From: JBEIDK01 sp040383485
GTDB lineage: Bacteria; Bacteroidota; Bacteroidia; UBA4408
DNA length: 50,385 bases
NCBI GenBank assembly: GCA_040383485.1
Contig: JBEIDK010000007.1
Coordinates: 1-50,385, forward strand
Direction: 5' to 3'
This document shows, one piece after another, positions 18,197 to 28,348 of the stretch. The position numbers and the translations under genes were made by a program. The notes beneath the pieces were generated by a model. That model had not been told where the DNA came from, made no database searches, and saw only the letters and a list, made by a program, of their open reading frames with translations. How positions within the stretch are numbered: the first letter of the stretch is position 1; each line of letters begins with the position of its first letter.

Positions 18197-20233
18197 ATGA
18201 TTAAGATTTACTCAATTACATTAGTTGCTTTTGCGACAATAATGTTCTCTTTTGCTCAAGCACCTCATTTTCAGTTGTACGAGCACTTTACCCAAGCCAG
18301 TTGCGGCCCCTGTGCTGCTCAAAATCCTGGTTTTCAAGATTCTATTCTTAATCCATTTCCTGATATTGTTAGGCATGTGGCTTATCATACCTCATGGCCA
18401 GGGGTCGACCCAATGTATAACTTAAGTCCCAGCGGAGTTAATAATCGCGTAGCATTCTATACTGTTTCGGGCGTTCCTTTTGTTGAACTTGATGGCAACG
18501 TTAAAAGTGGTGGTCCAGGCAATTTTACAAGACAAGATGTTGAGAATGCTTTTAGCAAAACAAGCCCTGTTAAAATTATTGTTTCACATTCTGATGCTGC
18601 AGGAGTTAGAACTGTAAATGTAGAAGTGAAAGTAGTTGGAGCCATTCCAACAGGTAATTACAGGTTAAGAACTTTGTTAATTGAGAGATTAGTTCAATAT
18701 ACCGTGGCTCCCGGAAATAATGGAGAAACTGAATTTCCAAATGTATATCGAGCTATGTTGCCTGATACTGCTGGCGAAAACATTACATTACCTGCAATTG
18801 GCAGTAGCTTAAATTTTACATACAACATCAATCATAATTCTGCTTGGGTATTATCACAAATTGCTGAAATAGCTTTTTTACAAAGACTAAATGATAAGGA
18901 AGTAATTAATACCGGTTCTTCTTTTGACCCAATTATCAATACACTATTAGTTACTCCTACAAAAAATATTAAAAATGGTTTACAAGGAAGTACCGTACCT
19001 TTTGCAATGACAGTTGGAAATTCTGGTTCTGCTTCAGAAAGCTTTACTTATACTTTAACAACAAACGCTCCGGCTAATTGGAACGCTTCCTTTATTTTAA
19101 ATGGGCTTACTTACACAAGTTCAACTTCTCAATTACTTACTTCTAACTCAAATTTACCTTTAACAGTAAACGTAGTTCCCGGCAATACCCCAGCAATAGC
19201 TAAATACACGCTAAAAATTCAATCAGTTAATAATCCAACGAGTCCTGCAATGTCTACAACTTTTTATGTAGTTTCTGGTGTTCGCGATTTGGTTGTTAGT
19301 AATAATGCAGGAAAGGGAGATGGTACAGGAGGAACGGCATCTACTTGGGAGGGTATTTTTACCCAATCATTATCTAATGCTGGAGCAACTATGATGACTA
19401 GCACAACAAGTGATGTATTAGAAAATGCAATGAAAAGCAATGCAATGACTGGTATAAAAAATATTTATTTTAATTGTGGTTGGACCTTCCCGGCATTCAC
19501 AGATTCTATGGCAATGCGCTATGAAAACTTCATGAATGCTGGTGGCAATGTTTTTATGAGCGGTCAAGATATTGCTTGGGAAGTTTTTGATAGTACTAAT
19601 ACTGCAAATACCTATACAACTGCCTATAAAAGAAATTTTATGCGTCATCATATGAACGTTGATTTTGTAAATGATGGATTTTCTTCTTCGATAACTCTTT
19701 CGCCAATAGCAACAGATGAAATTTTTAATGCTGCTACAACAGGAACAATAAGTAATTTTTATGGAGGAACTTATTTTTTCCCAGATGAATTAAAACTTTA
19801 TGGAATAGGAAAATCTATATTTTACTACAATACTGCTCAAACAAAAATAGCTGGAATTAGAGCTTACAACAGTATTCATAAAACGGTATTTATTGCTCCA
19901 GGTATGGAAATGCTTGATGCTACAAAGGCTGCCTATATTTTAAGTCAATCATATAAGTGGTTTAATGGAATGGTAAGTATTGAGGAGTTTGATAATAATA
20001 TGATTGGTAATTTAATGCCAAATCCAGCAAATACTGAGGTTAATATTCCTTTGAATAATGTCAATTCAAATATCGAAATTATTGATGTTAACGGCAAAGT
20101 ATTAATTACGGAACAAGCCTCAAATAACAATTTTCTAAAGGTTGATGTTTCAACTTTAGCTTCCGGAATCTATTTTGTTAGATTAAAAGGTTCAAATAAT
20201 GTAAATTATAAAAAGTTGATAATTCAGAAGTAA
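18197..20233 (+). CDS. Omp28-related outer-membrane protein with T9SS type A sorting domain
   Basis: 678 aa. A signal peptide (to about residue 21) precedes an Omp28-type thioredoxin-like domain. It starts LYEHFTQASCGPCAAQNP with a CxxC pair (C36, C39), followed by VAYHTSWPG and the VSGVPFVELDG segment that corresponds to the thioredoxin cis-Pro region. A beta-sandwich middle part and an N-G-G-N-V-F-M-S-G-Q-D region (about 455) follow. The C-terminal ~75 residues are a T9SS type A sorting domain (LMPNPANTEVNIP, then LASGIYFVRL). It is probably exported to the surface; a disulfide or redox role is suggested by the CxxC but unproven. A strong terminator follows. Confidence 0.9.
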   Translation: MIKIYSITLVAFATIMFSFAQAPHFQLYEHFTQASCGPCAAQNPGFQDSILNPFPDIVRHVAYHTSWPGVDPMYNLSPSGVNNRVAFYTVSGVPFVELDGNVKSGGPGNFTRQDVENAFSKTSPVKIIVSHSDAAGVRTVNVEVKVVGAIPTGNYRLRTLLIERLVQYTVAPGNNGETEFPNVYRAMLPDTAGENITLPAIGSSLNFTYNINHNSAWVLSQIAEIAFLQRLNDKEVINTGSSFDPIINTLLVTPTKNIKNGLQGSTVPFAMTVGNSGSASESFTYTLTTNAPANWNASFILNGLTYTSSTSQLLTSNSNLPLTVNVVPGNTPAIAKYTLKIQSVNNPTSPAMSTTFYVVSGVRDLVVSNNAGKGDGTGGTASTWEGIFTQSLSNAGATMMTSTTSDVLENAMKSNAMTGIKNIYFNCGWTFPAFTDSMAMRYENFMNAGGNVFMSGQDIAWEVFDSTNTANTYTTAYKRNFMRHHMNVDFVNDGFSSSITLSPIATDEIFNAATTGTISNFYGGTYFFPDELKLYGIGKSIFYYNTAQTKIAGIRAYNSIHKTVFIAPGMEMLDATKAAYILSQSYKWFNGMVSIEEFDNNMIGNLMPNPANTEVNIPLNNVNSNIEIIDVNGKVLITEQASNNNFLKVDVSTLASGIYFVRLKGSNNVNYKKLIIQK

Positions 20234-20250
20234 GTACAAAACAATCAATA

Positions 20251-20290
20251 AAAACGCGACTTTGAAATAATTTTCAAAGTCGCGTTTTTT
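20251..20290 (+). terminator. Strong intrinsic terminator after the Omp28-like gene
   Basis: A perfect stem of about 17 bp (arm 20251-20267, AACGCGACTTTGAAA core; returning arm 20272-20288) closes a 4-nt loop and runs into a T tract. The A-rich left side would allow function on the other strand too, but no gene converges here. Confidence 0.93.
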
Positions 20291-20406
20291 ATTAACATAT
20301 TTATTTTAAAAACTTATTATTGAAAAATTAGAATTTTGCTAACTAAAATAAAACTGTTTCTCGTATTGGAATTATAACTCCGATATTTGTATTCGAAAAT
20401 TACAAT

Positions 20407-21021
20407 ATGCACGTTGACAAAGAAATAATTCTTGGTTGTTTAAATGGTAAAGCGTTAGCTCAACATCAGCTTTACAAATCAACTTATGGAATGATGATGA
20501 AAGTTTGTTACCGATATACAAGTAATAGGGATGATGCGGTGGATTTATTAAACATTGGTTTCTTAAAAATACTGAATAAACTTAGCAAGTATGATGATAC
20601 TTATCCTTATGATGTTTGGATGAGGAAAGTTCTTACAAATACTATAATCGATGAATTTAGAAAAAACAAAAGTTATAAAAGTAAAATGCTTTTTGCAGAA
20701 GACTCTCAGATTGAAAAGTCGAATGTAAACTTTTATGTTTCAAATGATGCTGAAGAAAAATTGTCAACAACTGATGTTTTTAAAATGGTTCAACAGTTGC
20801 CTGATGTAACTAGAGAAGTTTTAAATATGCAAGTAATTGAAGGTTATACTCACAAAGAAATTTCTGATTTATTACAAATTAGTGAAAGTGCAAGTAAATG
20901 GCATTTGGTAAAAGCAAAGAATCTTTTGAAAGAAATGATAGAAAAAAAACAACAATTGGCCTTAGAAATAATAAATCAGGCAGTAACGATTTTGTTTTTT
21001 GTTACAATTTATAATGTATAA
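20407..21021 (+). CDS. ECF-type RNA polymerase sigma factor
   Basis: 204 aa. Region 2 spans about residues 10-95 (LYKSTYGMMMKVCYRY, then DDAVDLLNIGFLKIL, then WMRKVLTNTIIDEFRK). Region 4 covers about 118-185, with VTREVLNMQVIEGYTHKEISDLL as the helix-turn-helix. This is the extracytoplasmic-function sigma type, which directs polymerase to a small regulon. It is followed 17 bp later by a single-span membrane protein that may be its partner. An imperfect dyad (20364-20370 and 20379-20385) lies just upstream of the start and could be a control site, though this is weak. Confidence 0.93.
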   Translation: MHVDKEIILGCLNGKALAQHQLYKSTYGMMMKVCYRYTSNRDDAVDLLNIGFLKILNKLSKYDDTYPYDVWMRKVLTNTIIDEFRKNKSYKSKMLFAEDSQIEKSNVNFYVSNDAEEKLSTTDVFKMVQQLPDVTREVLNMQVIEGYTHKEISDLLQISESASKWHLVKAKNLLKEMIEKKQQLALEIINQAVTILFFVTIYNV

Positions 21022-21038
21022 AGTAAAATAAAGATATA

Positions 21039-22319
21039 ATGGGTAAGCAAGAAAATTTAGATGATTTTTTACGGAAAAATTTAGAAAACGATTCTATTTT
21101 TGAGTACAATGAAGCTGATTGGTTAAAAGCAGAAAAGTTAATTGCTGGTAATTCAAATACTAGAGTCGCCGCTTTTAAATTCAAAAAAATAATTGGCATT
21201 TTTAGCGTTATTCTAGCCTTATTAGTTGTAGTTTTCAACTACACTTTTTCTAATAATGACAATACTGCAAAAGTAACCTCAAATAGTAATACCCTTTCAA
21301 ATCAAAGTATTGACAATTCATTGCCATCTGAATCTAATAAATTATTGATGGAAGATAATTCTAAAAATAATGAAGAAATAATTAAAAAGTCTAATTCTAT
21401 CCAGAATAAAACCAAAAATGTAATTAACCATACTAATATTAAAAAACAAAAAAATCAAAATGCTAATCACAACAATAAGATAAGCAAAAATGAAAGTAAA
21501 TTAATGCAGAATGACGCTAAATCAGTTTCAATAGATAATGATGATTATGCAACAACACTGAATAGAAGAACCAATGTTTTTGAGAAATTGAATTCGTTAT
21601 TTGTATCAAAAAGTTACTATCAAACAAATAACTCGAGAAAATCAGAGATTATTAAATACTTAAATAACGACTCAACCTTGAATGGTTTAGAAAATGCAAA
21701 TAATGATTTTGCTGAGAATAAGGTAGATGTAAAAATTAAGAAGCCTTTTGCAATAGACGCATTCGTGGGTTTAGCCTTAAATAAGCAGTTTAAAGGTAAT
21801 ATTAAACATTTAAATAGTCCAAGTTTAGACCCATTTGTAGGTATTGCAATGCAATTTTATATTAATAAAAAAATTAGATTAGGTTCAAACATAGCCTATT
21901 CTCAACGAAGAGGCATTAATAATTCATATATCAATTTCAATGATAACGGTGATTCTGATTATGTTTCAATTAATAAGATTTTTGCATTAGAACTACCAAT
22001 TTATGCAAGTTACATTCTTGACAAACACAATATGTGTTACGGTGGAGTAGGGGCAATGTTTTATTTGAGCAATCAGAGTGATATTTTAAAAGCTTCTGGA
22101 GCTGCAAAATTAGATAAAGCAAACGGAATAATATCCACAGATGCTTTTATTTTACTTGGCTATAAATATAAATTTAATAATAATGTAAATATATTTTTGA
22201 ACGCTCAAATTGGATTGAGAGATGTTACTAAAAATCAAATATTTAAATCCTCTTCTCATGATGATAATGTTTCACTTCGATTTGGAATAGGATACAGCAT
22301 TTTTGATAGAAAATACTAA
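21039..22319 (+). CDS. Membrane protein with cytoplasmic N-terminus and porin-like C-terminus, possible sigma-factor partner
   Basis: 426 aa. Residues 1-48 are a soluble acidic/helical segment (DDFLRKNLENDS, NEADWLKAEKLI) of the kind found at the start of Bacteroidota proteins encoded beside ECF sigma factors. One transmembrane helix follows at about 50-68 (KIIGIFSVILALLVVVF). Residues 75-180 are a Ser/Asn/Lys-rich linker. The last ~180 residues (AIDAFVGLALNKQFKG, FVGIAMQFYINKKIRLG, ending FGIGYSIFDRK) look like an outer-membrane beta-barrel (PorT-like) domain. A single span plus a barrel-like domain is topologically odd. An anti-sigma role is inferred from position and the N-terminus only. 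Confidence 0.75.
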   Translation: MGKQENLDDFLRKNLENDSIFEYNEADWLKAEKLIAGNSNTRVAAFKFKKIIGIFSVILALLVVVFNYTFSNNDNTAKVTSNSNTLSNQSIDNSLPSESNKLLMEDNSKNNEEIIKKSNSIQNKTKNVINHTNIKKQKNQNANHNNKISKNESKLMQNDAKSVSIDNDDYATTLNRRTNVFEKLNSLFVSKSYYQTNNSRKSEIIKYLNNDSTLNGLENANNDFAENKVDVKIKKPFAIDAFVGLALNKQFKGNIKHLNSPSLDPFVGIAMQFYINKKIRLGSNIAYSQRRGINNSYINFNDNGDSDYVSINKIFALELPIYASYILDKHNMCYGGVGAMFYLSNQSDILKASGAAKLDKANGIISTDAFILLGYKYKFNNNVNIFLNAQIGLRDVTKNQIFKSSSHDDNVSLRFGIGYSIFDRKY

Positions 22320-22404
22320 TATTAACTAACACGTTTTGATAAAATTTCGTACTTAACTTTTGAATTTATAAATGAAATAATAACTTTACTACAATTTTAA
22401 AATA

Positions 22405-25215
22405 ATGAATAAAACATATAAAATGAAGGCACTAAAAAAGCTAATATTATTTTTCTTATTAATTTTCAATAACTTACTAATTGCTCAAAACAATTGTGGT
22501 AATGTAGATTTTGAAACAGGAACCAATACAGGCTGGACTGGGTATATTGGTACTTGTGCGAACGGACCATCCGTGGGTCAATTACCGACCATTAATATTC
22601 CAAATACAGTTATTCCATGGACAACTCCACAATATTACGAAGATAACTCAGGATTTAATACTCAAATTCGATGGCAAATAATGGCTCCCGATAGCGGAAA
22701 TAATGGATTTGATGAAAACATACCTTTTATTCCTGTAGTTTCCCCTTGGGGCGGAACACGTTCAATTAAATTAGGAAATAATCAGGTAGGTAATTTAGCC
22801 GAAAGGTTAAGGTATCAATACACTGTAGATGCTTCTAATGCAAACTTTGTTTATCAATATGCAGTTATTTTAGAAGATGCAAATCATGATTCAAATGAGC
22901 AACCAGCATTTCGCATTAAAATTACAAATGCCAGTGGAACAATTATAAACCCTACATGTGGTGTTTATAATGTTTATAGCGGTCAATCGGGCGTGGGATT
23001 CTCAACATATACACCTCCCGGTGCCTTTACGCCTTTAAGCTATAGAAATTGGAGCTTAGCTTCAATAGATTTAACACCCTTTATTGGTACAACTATAACT
23101 TTAGAATTTACAACAAACGATTGTACTCTCGGTGGACATTATGGTTATGCTTATATTGATTGTTCATGTATTCCTTTACAGTTAGCAACAGCATATTGTA
23201 GCGGTGCTGCCACTGCAGATGTTACTGCTCCAGATGGTTATATTTCATATTCATGGACAGCAGACTCAGCGGTTAATTACCCACCACCAACTGGTCCATT
23301 AGTACCTATTGGTAATGTGTTAACAACTGATTCAACAATTATAATTCCTTCTTATGATATAACAACAACTTATACGGTTAATTTAATACCATACCAAGGT
23401 TTTCAATGTGCTACTCAACTAGACTATATTTTTAATCCTATTGCTACATTAGAAGCAGGTTTTGGTTTTTTGGCCTTTTGCGGAAATACACCTTCTCAGT
23501 TCCTCGATTCTGCTGTTATTCAAAATAATGGAGCACCTGCCAATGCATGGGATTGGTATTTTGGTGATGGTGATTCAAGTAACTTGCAAAATCCAACTCA
23601 CTTGTATCCAATTTTGCCATACGATACTACCTACAATGTTACCTATATAGTTTATGCAGGATCCAGTTGTAAAGATACTCTTGTAAAACCTGTTTTTGTT
23701 CCTTCGGGGCTAACAATAGACACGCTTCAATTTAGTAATGTAAAATGTTTTGGCATAGATAATGGATTTGTTAGTTTTGATGTTTCTGGTTCTCCTGGTG
23801 CTAATTTAACTTATTCTTGGAATCTTCCAAATCCTCCTCCAACTATTACTACTACTGATACAATACAATCAGCATATGGCATACAAGCTAATTCTGCATC
23901 TGGAATTCCAATGTATTGGTTTTTTGTGCAGGATATTGCGAATGGTTGCTCCGACTCTCTTGGTTTTGTAGTTACTGAACCAGCTCTGCTTACTAACAGC
24001 ATTGCTAATAATTACATTCTATGTTTAGGTTCAAGTGGTTCTCTTACTACTGTAATTGGTGGAGGAACACCACCTTACAGTATTGCTTGGCAAACTGCTC
24101 CTTCTCAAGATTCAGTTACAGCTATTAATTTATTAGCAGGTACTTATTCGGTTGAAATCACTGATACAAATAATTGTACATCATCAGCCTTTGGAACTTT
24201 AATTGATGGCTCAGTGTTAAATCATGAAATTATAATATCACCAATATCTTGTCATGGATTTAACGATGGTAAAGTTTCTGTTAGACTTTTCGATGGAAAA
24301 CCATCTTATAAAATTAGATGGGTGATTCCTGGTATTCCTCCATATGATACTAATAGCGATAAAGACTCCGTTTTATCTTTAAATAGACTCAATGGATATG
24401 TAGTTCTTATTAATCAAAATAATTGCGACCCTGATACCGTAACTTTTTCGATTACCGAACCTGATACCTTACAAGCACTTATAACAACAACCAATGCTAG
24501 TTGCTTAGTAGCAAAAAATGGTGCTGTAAAAGTGGACGTAGTTGGTGGAATACAGCCATATTCTTATTTATGGACAACTGATACAGATAAAAATAGTCAA
24601 GGTGTAAATAATTTATACCAAGGTATTGATACGGTAACAATAACAGATGCAAATAATTGTGAAATACAAGCCATAGCAGTTGTTGGTTATGACAGTAATT
24701 TTGTTGTCACGGCAAAGCCCGATTTTGTTTATGATGCACAAGCAAATAATAATTTATGGGTAACCGTTGATAAGCCCGGCAACTATACCTACACTTGGAA
24801 TAACGCTGAAGCAATTAATGATTCAACAATTGCCGACCCTCTGTTAAGTCAGGTATTTTTTCCATTAGACTTTAGAATTGATGTTATTGATGAGTTTGGC
24901 TGTAGTGGTTTCGACTCTGTTTATGTTGATGCTGTGCCTTTTATTTATATACCTTCAGCATTCTCTCCAAATGGCGATAAACTAAATGATACATTAGAAA
25001 TAGCCTTTTCAAATTTTAAAATATCAAACTTTTCCCTTAATGTTTACGATAGGTGGGGAGGCAAAGTTTTCGCAACTCAAAATCCAAAGTTTAAATGGGA
25101 TGGAAAGGTTGATTATAAAGATGCTACAATTGGAATGTATAATTACGACATCTCATATGTTGACAACAGAAATAAGAACCAAAAGTTGAGGGGTGCGTTT
25201 ACATTGATTAGGTAG
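22405..25215 (+). CDS. T9SS type B (gliding motility-associated C-terminal) protein with PKD and SprB-like repeats
   Basis: 936 aa surface protein. A signal peptide ends near residue 28 (FFLLIFNNLLIAQ). An N-terminal beta domain (about 30-260) contains the TTITLEFTTNDC strand. A PKD domain lies near 375-430 (WDWYFGDGDSSN). Three or four SprB-type repeats follow, each with a Cys-x-G-x-x-D/N-G start (KCFGIDNGFVSFDVSG, SCHGFNDGKVSVRLFDG) and a ValThrIleThrAsp-type end. The C-terminal ~90 residues are the CHU_C type B sorting domain (YIPSAFSPNGDKLND, then YDRWGGKVF). From residue ~523 onward it is near-identical to the next gene. Likely an adhesin-like surface protein; function unknown. Confidence 0.92.
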   Translation: MNKTYKMKALKKLILFFLLIFNNLLIAQNNCGNVDFETGTNTGWTGYIGTCANGPSVGQLPTINIPNTVIPWTTPQYYEDNSGFNTQIRWQIMAPDSGNNGFDENIPFIPVVSPWGGTRSIKLGNNQVGNLAERLRYQYTVDASNANFVYQYAVILEDANHDSNEQPAFRIKITNASGTIINPTCGVYNVYSGQSGVGFSTYTPPGAFTPLSYRNWSLASIDLTPFIGTTITLEFTTNDCTLGGHYGYAYIDCSCIPLQLATAYCSGAATADVTAPDGYISYSWTADSAVNYPPPTGPLVPIGNVLTTDSTIIIPSYDITTTYTVNLIPYQGFQCATQLDYIFNPIATLEAGFGFLAFCGNTPSQFLDSAVIQNNGAPANAWDWYFGDGDSSNLQNPTHLYPILPYDTTYNVTYIVYAGSSCKDTLVKPVFVPSGLTIDTLQFSNVKCFGIDNGFVSFDVSGSPGANLTYSWNLPNPPPTITTTDTIQSAYGIQANSASGIPMYWFFVQDIANGCSDSLGFVVTEPALLTNSIANNYILCLGSSGSLTTVIGGGTPPYSIAWQTAPSQDSVTAINLLAGTYSVEITDTNNCTSSAFGTLIDGSVLNHEIIISPISCHGFNDGKVSVRLFDGKPSYKIRWVIPGIPPYDTNSDKDSVLSLNRLNGYVVLINQNNCDPDTVTFSITEPDTLQALITTTNASCLVAKNGAVKVDVVGGIQPYSYLWTTDTDKNSQGVNNLYQGIDTVTITDANNCEIQAIAVVGYDSNFVVTAKPDFVYDAQANNNLWVTVDKPGNYTYTWNNAEAINDSTIADPLLSQVFFPLDFRIDVIDEFGCSGFDSVYVDAVPFIYIPSAFSPNGDKLNDTLEIAFSNFKISNFSLNVYDRWGGKVFATQNPKFKWDGKVDYKDATIGMYNYDISYVDNRNKNQKLRGAFTLIR
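23971..25215 (+). repeat. Long direct repeat, copy 1 (1,245 bp, C-terminal half of first paralog)
   Basis: Aligns without a gap to 27077-28321 (constant offset 3,106). Identity is very high in blocks such as 24457-24830 and 24955-25020, with denser substitutions in between, for example 24185-24450 and 24835-24900. Confidence 0.93.
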
Positions 25216-25234
25216 TTACTTTTTATTGAGGATT

Positions 25235-28200
25235 ATGAATAGGTTTAAATTTAAATTATTATTAATACTTATCATATCCTTAAAGTATGGTACTTCTCAG
25301 GTAATAAAGCCATTAAATAAATTATCTAATATAGAATATCAAGAAATAAAGGAGAAGGGATTATTACCAATTTACTATCCTTCTGTTTTTGAAAAAGGAA
25401 ATGTAATTACAAGTAAACCTTCTAAAGGTAATACTCAATTAAAAAATAAAGTAACATCAAATAATAATCAAAAGAAAAAGAATGGTTTAAAGTTTGCTGC
25501 TCCTGCAACTTTTCAAAGTATGCAAGCTGTTGATTGCGGAACTCTGGCTTATGAGCCTCCAATTACAATTCCTACTACTGACTTAAACGGTGATTTGGTA
25601 ACTGACACCATTGTGCCGTTTACAAATGGAGTTCCTCCTTTTTATCGTAATGATGATGGTACTTCACCTGCATTTACCTTGCCTTTTCAATTTTGTTTTT
25701 ATGGTAATGTCATTAATGCACCAGGTTCTGCAAATCAAAATTTTTATGTAAATAACAATGGAAGCATTTCATTTGGGGTTTCTTACCCAACTCCATTTTC
25801 TGCTCCTAATTTCCCTTCGGTAGGCTTTACAATGATTGGTGGTTTCTTCGGCGATGTGGATACTCGTGGAGATTCTTCAGACGTTGTTTATATGCGACGT
25901 ATGCCTCACTATGCTGTGTTTAAATGGCATAGAGTTGGTTATTTTTCACAACAAGTTGATAAGTTAAATTCATTCATGATAGTTATCTCTGATGGTACAT
26001 CTCCAATTATACCTGATGGACTAAATGCATCTTTATATTATGGTGATATGAATTGGACAACTGGTGCTGCATCGCAAGGTGTAAATGGTTTTGGAGGTAT
26101 ACCTGCAACTGTTGGTGCTAATGCTGGAGATGGAATCAATTTTATAAAGATTGGCAGATTTGACCATGCAGGTATTGATTACGATGGGCCTAATGGTATA
26201 AATGACGGAGTAGATTGGTTAGACAATAAGAATTTTTATTTTAGTGCTTGTGGCTCTACGGCAAATTTACCTCCAATTGCACTTGGGTTAAATTTATGTG
26301 ATACGCTATCTATTTGTGTTGGTGATACCTTTAATTACGATTTTACTTATTTAGGACCAGAAGTACTTCAAAATGTAACAATAACTATTGTTCCTCCTGC
26401 AAACCCTGCTGGATTTACTTCTTATATCGATTATTCTGCACCTACAGCCCCAGTTGGTCATATTCAATTTGTTTCAAACAATTTAGGTGCAGTTCAATTT
26501 CAAGTATTTGCCACAGATAATGCCACTCCTGCGCTTAGCTCTAACTTAATTACCTTAACAATACAAACAACATTTATGGCCGGTAGCGCATATCATATAG
26601 ATGCTGGATGTAACACAAATAATGGCGTAATAGCGTATAACTTAACCAGTGGTGCGCCACCTTTTCAAATTAGTACCGACAGTGGCGCTACCTTTATGCC
26701 ATCAAATATTGCAAGTAATCTATCTGGTGGTACTTATGACGTACAAATAATGGATGCAGGTGGTTGTTTACTTGATACAACCATTAGCGTTTACCAGCCT
26801 CAATCACTAACTTTTGATAGTACTTCATCGCCACTTTTAGGAGTAAGAGATGTTAGTTGTTTTGGACAATCAAACGGTTCTGCAAGCTATCTTGTTTCTG
26901 GTTCAGCCAATTCACAATTTGTTTATAATTGGATAACTCCTAATCCACTAATTTCAAGCAATACGAATACCATTTATGGTTTGCCAGCGAATTCCTCTAC
27001 AAACCCAAATATTTCGCAATATTGGTTTGTTGCAATTGACTTTGTAAATCAATGCCGTGATTCTATCCCTTTTGTAGTTACTGAACCAGACCTGCTAACT
27101 AATTCTGTTGCTACTAATCACATTTTATGTTTAGGAAGTAGTGGTACTCTTACTACCTCTATTGATGGAGGTACAGGGCCATACAGTATTGCTTGGCAAA
27201 CGGCTCCTTCGCAAGATTCAGTTACCGCTATTAATTTATTAGCAGGTACCTACTCTGTTGATATTACTGATGCTAATAATTGTACCTCATCTGCATTCGG
27301 AACTTTAATTGATGGTTCAGTGTTACACCATGAAATTGTAACAACACCAATATCTTGTCACGGCTTTAATGATGGGAAGGTTTCTGTTAGACTTTTCGAT
27401 GGAAAACCATCTTATCAAATTAAATGGGTAATTCCCGGTATACCTCCATATTTAGTTAATAGTGATAAAGACTCCGTTCTATCCTTAAATAGACTTAATG
27501 GATACGTAGTTCTGTTTAATGAAAATCTTTGTGACCCTGACACTATTACTTTTTCAATCTCAGAACCTGATACCTTACAAGCACTTATAACAACAACCAA
27601 TGCTAGTTGCTTAGTAGCAAAAAATGGTGCTGTAAAAGTGGACGTTGTTGGTGGAATACAGCCATATTCTTATTTATGGACAACTGATACAGATAAAAAT
27701 AGTCAAGGTGTAAATAATTTATACCAAGGTATTGATACAGTAACAATAACAGATGCAAATAATTGTGAAATACAAGCCATAGCAGTTGTTGGTTATGACA
27801 GTAATTTTGTTGTCACGGCAAAGCCCGATTTTGTTTATGATGCACAAGCAAATAATAATTTATGGGTAACCGTCGATAAGCCCGGCAACTATACCTACAC
27901 TTGGAATAACGCTGAAGCAATTAATGATTCAACAATTGTTGACCCATTATTGAATCAGGTGTTTTTTCCTTTAGACTTTAGAATAGATGTAATTGACGAG
28001 TTTGGCTGTAGTGGTTTCGACTCTGTTTATGTTGATGTTGTGCCTTTTATTTATATACCTTCAGCATTCTCTCCAAATGGCGATAAACTAAATGATACAT
28101 TAGAAATAGCCTTTTCAAATTTTAAAATATCTAACTTTTCCTTAAACGTTTATGACAGGTGGGGCGGTAAGGTTTTCGCAACTCAAAATCCAAAGTTTAA

Positions 28201-28321
28201 ATGGGATGGAAAGGTTGATTATAAAGATGCTACAATTGGAATGTATAATTACGACATCTCATATGTTGACAACAGAAATAAGAACCAAAAGTTGAGGGGT
28301 GCGTTTACACTAATAAGATAA
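25235..28321 (+). CDS. T9SS type B protein with nidogen-like domain and SprB-like repeats
   Basis: About 1,028 aa from ATG 25235 (MNRFKFKLLLILIISL); an in-frame TTG at 25226 is less likely. It starts 19 bp after the previous stop, so both are in one operon. After the signal peptide and a Lys-rich stretch, residues of about 130-345 form a NIDO-type (nidogen-like) domain: LPFQFCFYGN, FFGDVDTRG, YGDMNWTTGAA and NAGDGINF. A cadherin/Ig-like segment, SprB-like repeats and the CHU_C type B sorting domain follow. The C-terminal ~415 residues nearly match the upstream paralog, while the N-terminal halves are unrelated. Probably two surface adhesin-like proteins with exchangeable N-termini. Confidence 0.92.
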   Translation: MNRFKFKLLLILIISLKYGTSQVIKPLNKLSNIEYQEIKEKGLLPIYYPSVFEKGNVITSKPSKGNTQLKNKVTSNNNQKKKNGLKFAAPATFQSMQAVDCGTLAYEPPITIPTTDLNGDLVTDTIVPFTNGVPPFYRNDDGTSPAFTLPFQFCFYGNVINAPGSANQNFYVNNNGSISFGVSYPTPFSAPNFPSVGFTMIGGFFGDVDTRGDSSDVVYMRRMPHYAVFKWHRVGYFSQQVDKLNSFMIVISDGTSPIIPDGLNASLYYGDMNWTTGAASQGVNGFGGIPATVGANAGDGINFIKIGRFDHAGIDYDGPNGINDGVDWLDNKNFYFSACGSTANLPPIALGLNLCDTLSICVGDTFNYDFTYLGPEVLQNVTITIVPPANPAGFTSYIDYSAPTAPVGHIQFVSNNLGAVQFQVFATDNATPALSSNLITLTIQTTFMAGSAYHIDAGCNTNNGVIAYNLTSGAPPFQISTDSGATFMPSNIASNLSGGTYDVQIMDAGGCLLDTTISVYQPQSLTFDSTSSPLLGVRDVSCFGQSNGSASYLVSGSANSQFVYNWITPNPLISSNTNTIYGLPANSSTNPNISQYWFVAIDFVNQCRDSIPFVVTEPDLLTNSVATNHILCLGSSGTLTTSIDGGTGPYSIAWQTAPSQDSVTAINLLAGTYSVDITDANNCTSSAFGTLIDGSVLHHEIVTTPISCHGFNDGKVSVRLFDGKPSYQIKWVIPGIPPYLVNSDKDSVLSLNRLNGYVVLFNENLCDPDTITFSISEPDTLQALITTTNASCLVAKNGAVKVDVVGGIQPYSYLWTTDTDKNSQGVNNLYQGIDTVTITDANNCEIQAIAVVGYDSNFVVTAKPDFVYDAQANNNLWVTVDKPGNYTYTWNNAEAINDSTIVDPLLNQVFFPLDFRIDVIDEFGCSGFDSVYVDVVPFIYIPSAFSPNGDKLNDTLEIAFSNFKISNFSLNVYDRWGGKVFATQNPKFKWDGKVDYKDATIGMYNYDISYVDNRNKNQKLRGAFTLIR
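27077..28321 (+). repeat. Long direct repeat, copy 2 (C-terminal half of second paralog)
   Basis: Gap-free partner of 23971-25215. It encodes SprB-like repeats and the sorting domain. The last bases before the stop differ (ATTAGGTAG versus ATAAGATAA), so the conserved block ends at the gene end. Confidence 0.93.
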
Positions 28322-28348
28322 AAAAATCGTTGTAAACCACTGCTTTTT

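Noticed and set aside
28322..28348. Bidirectional terminator between the T9SS gene and corA
   Set aside because: There are A and T runs at the edges but I could not form a convincing GC-containing stem in 27 bp.
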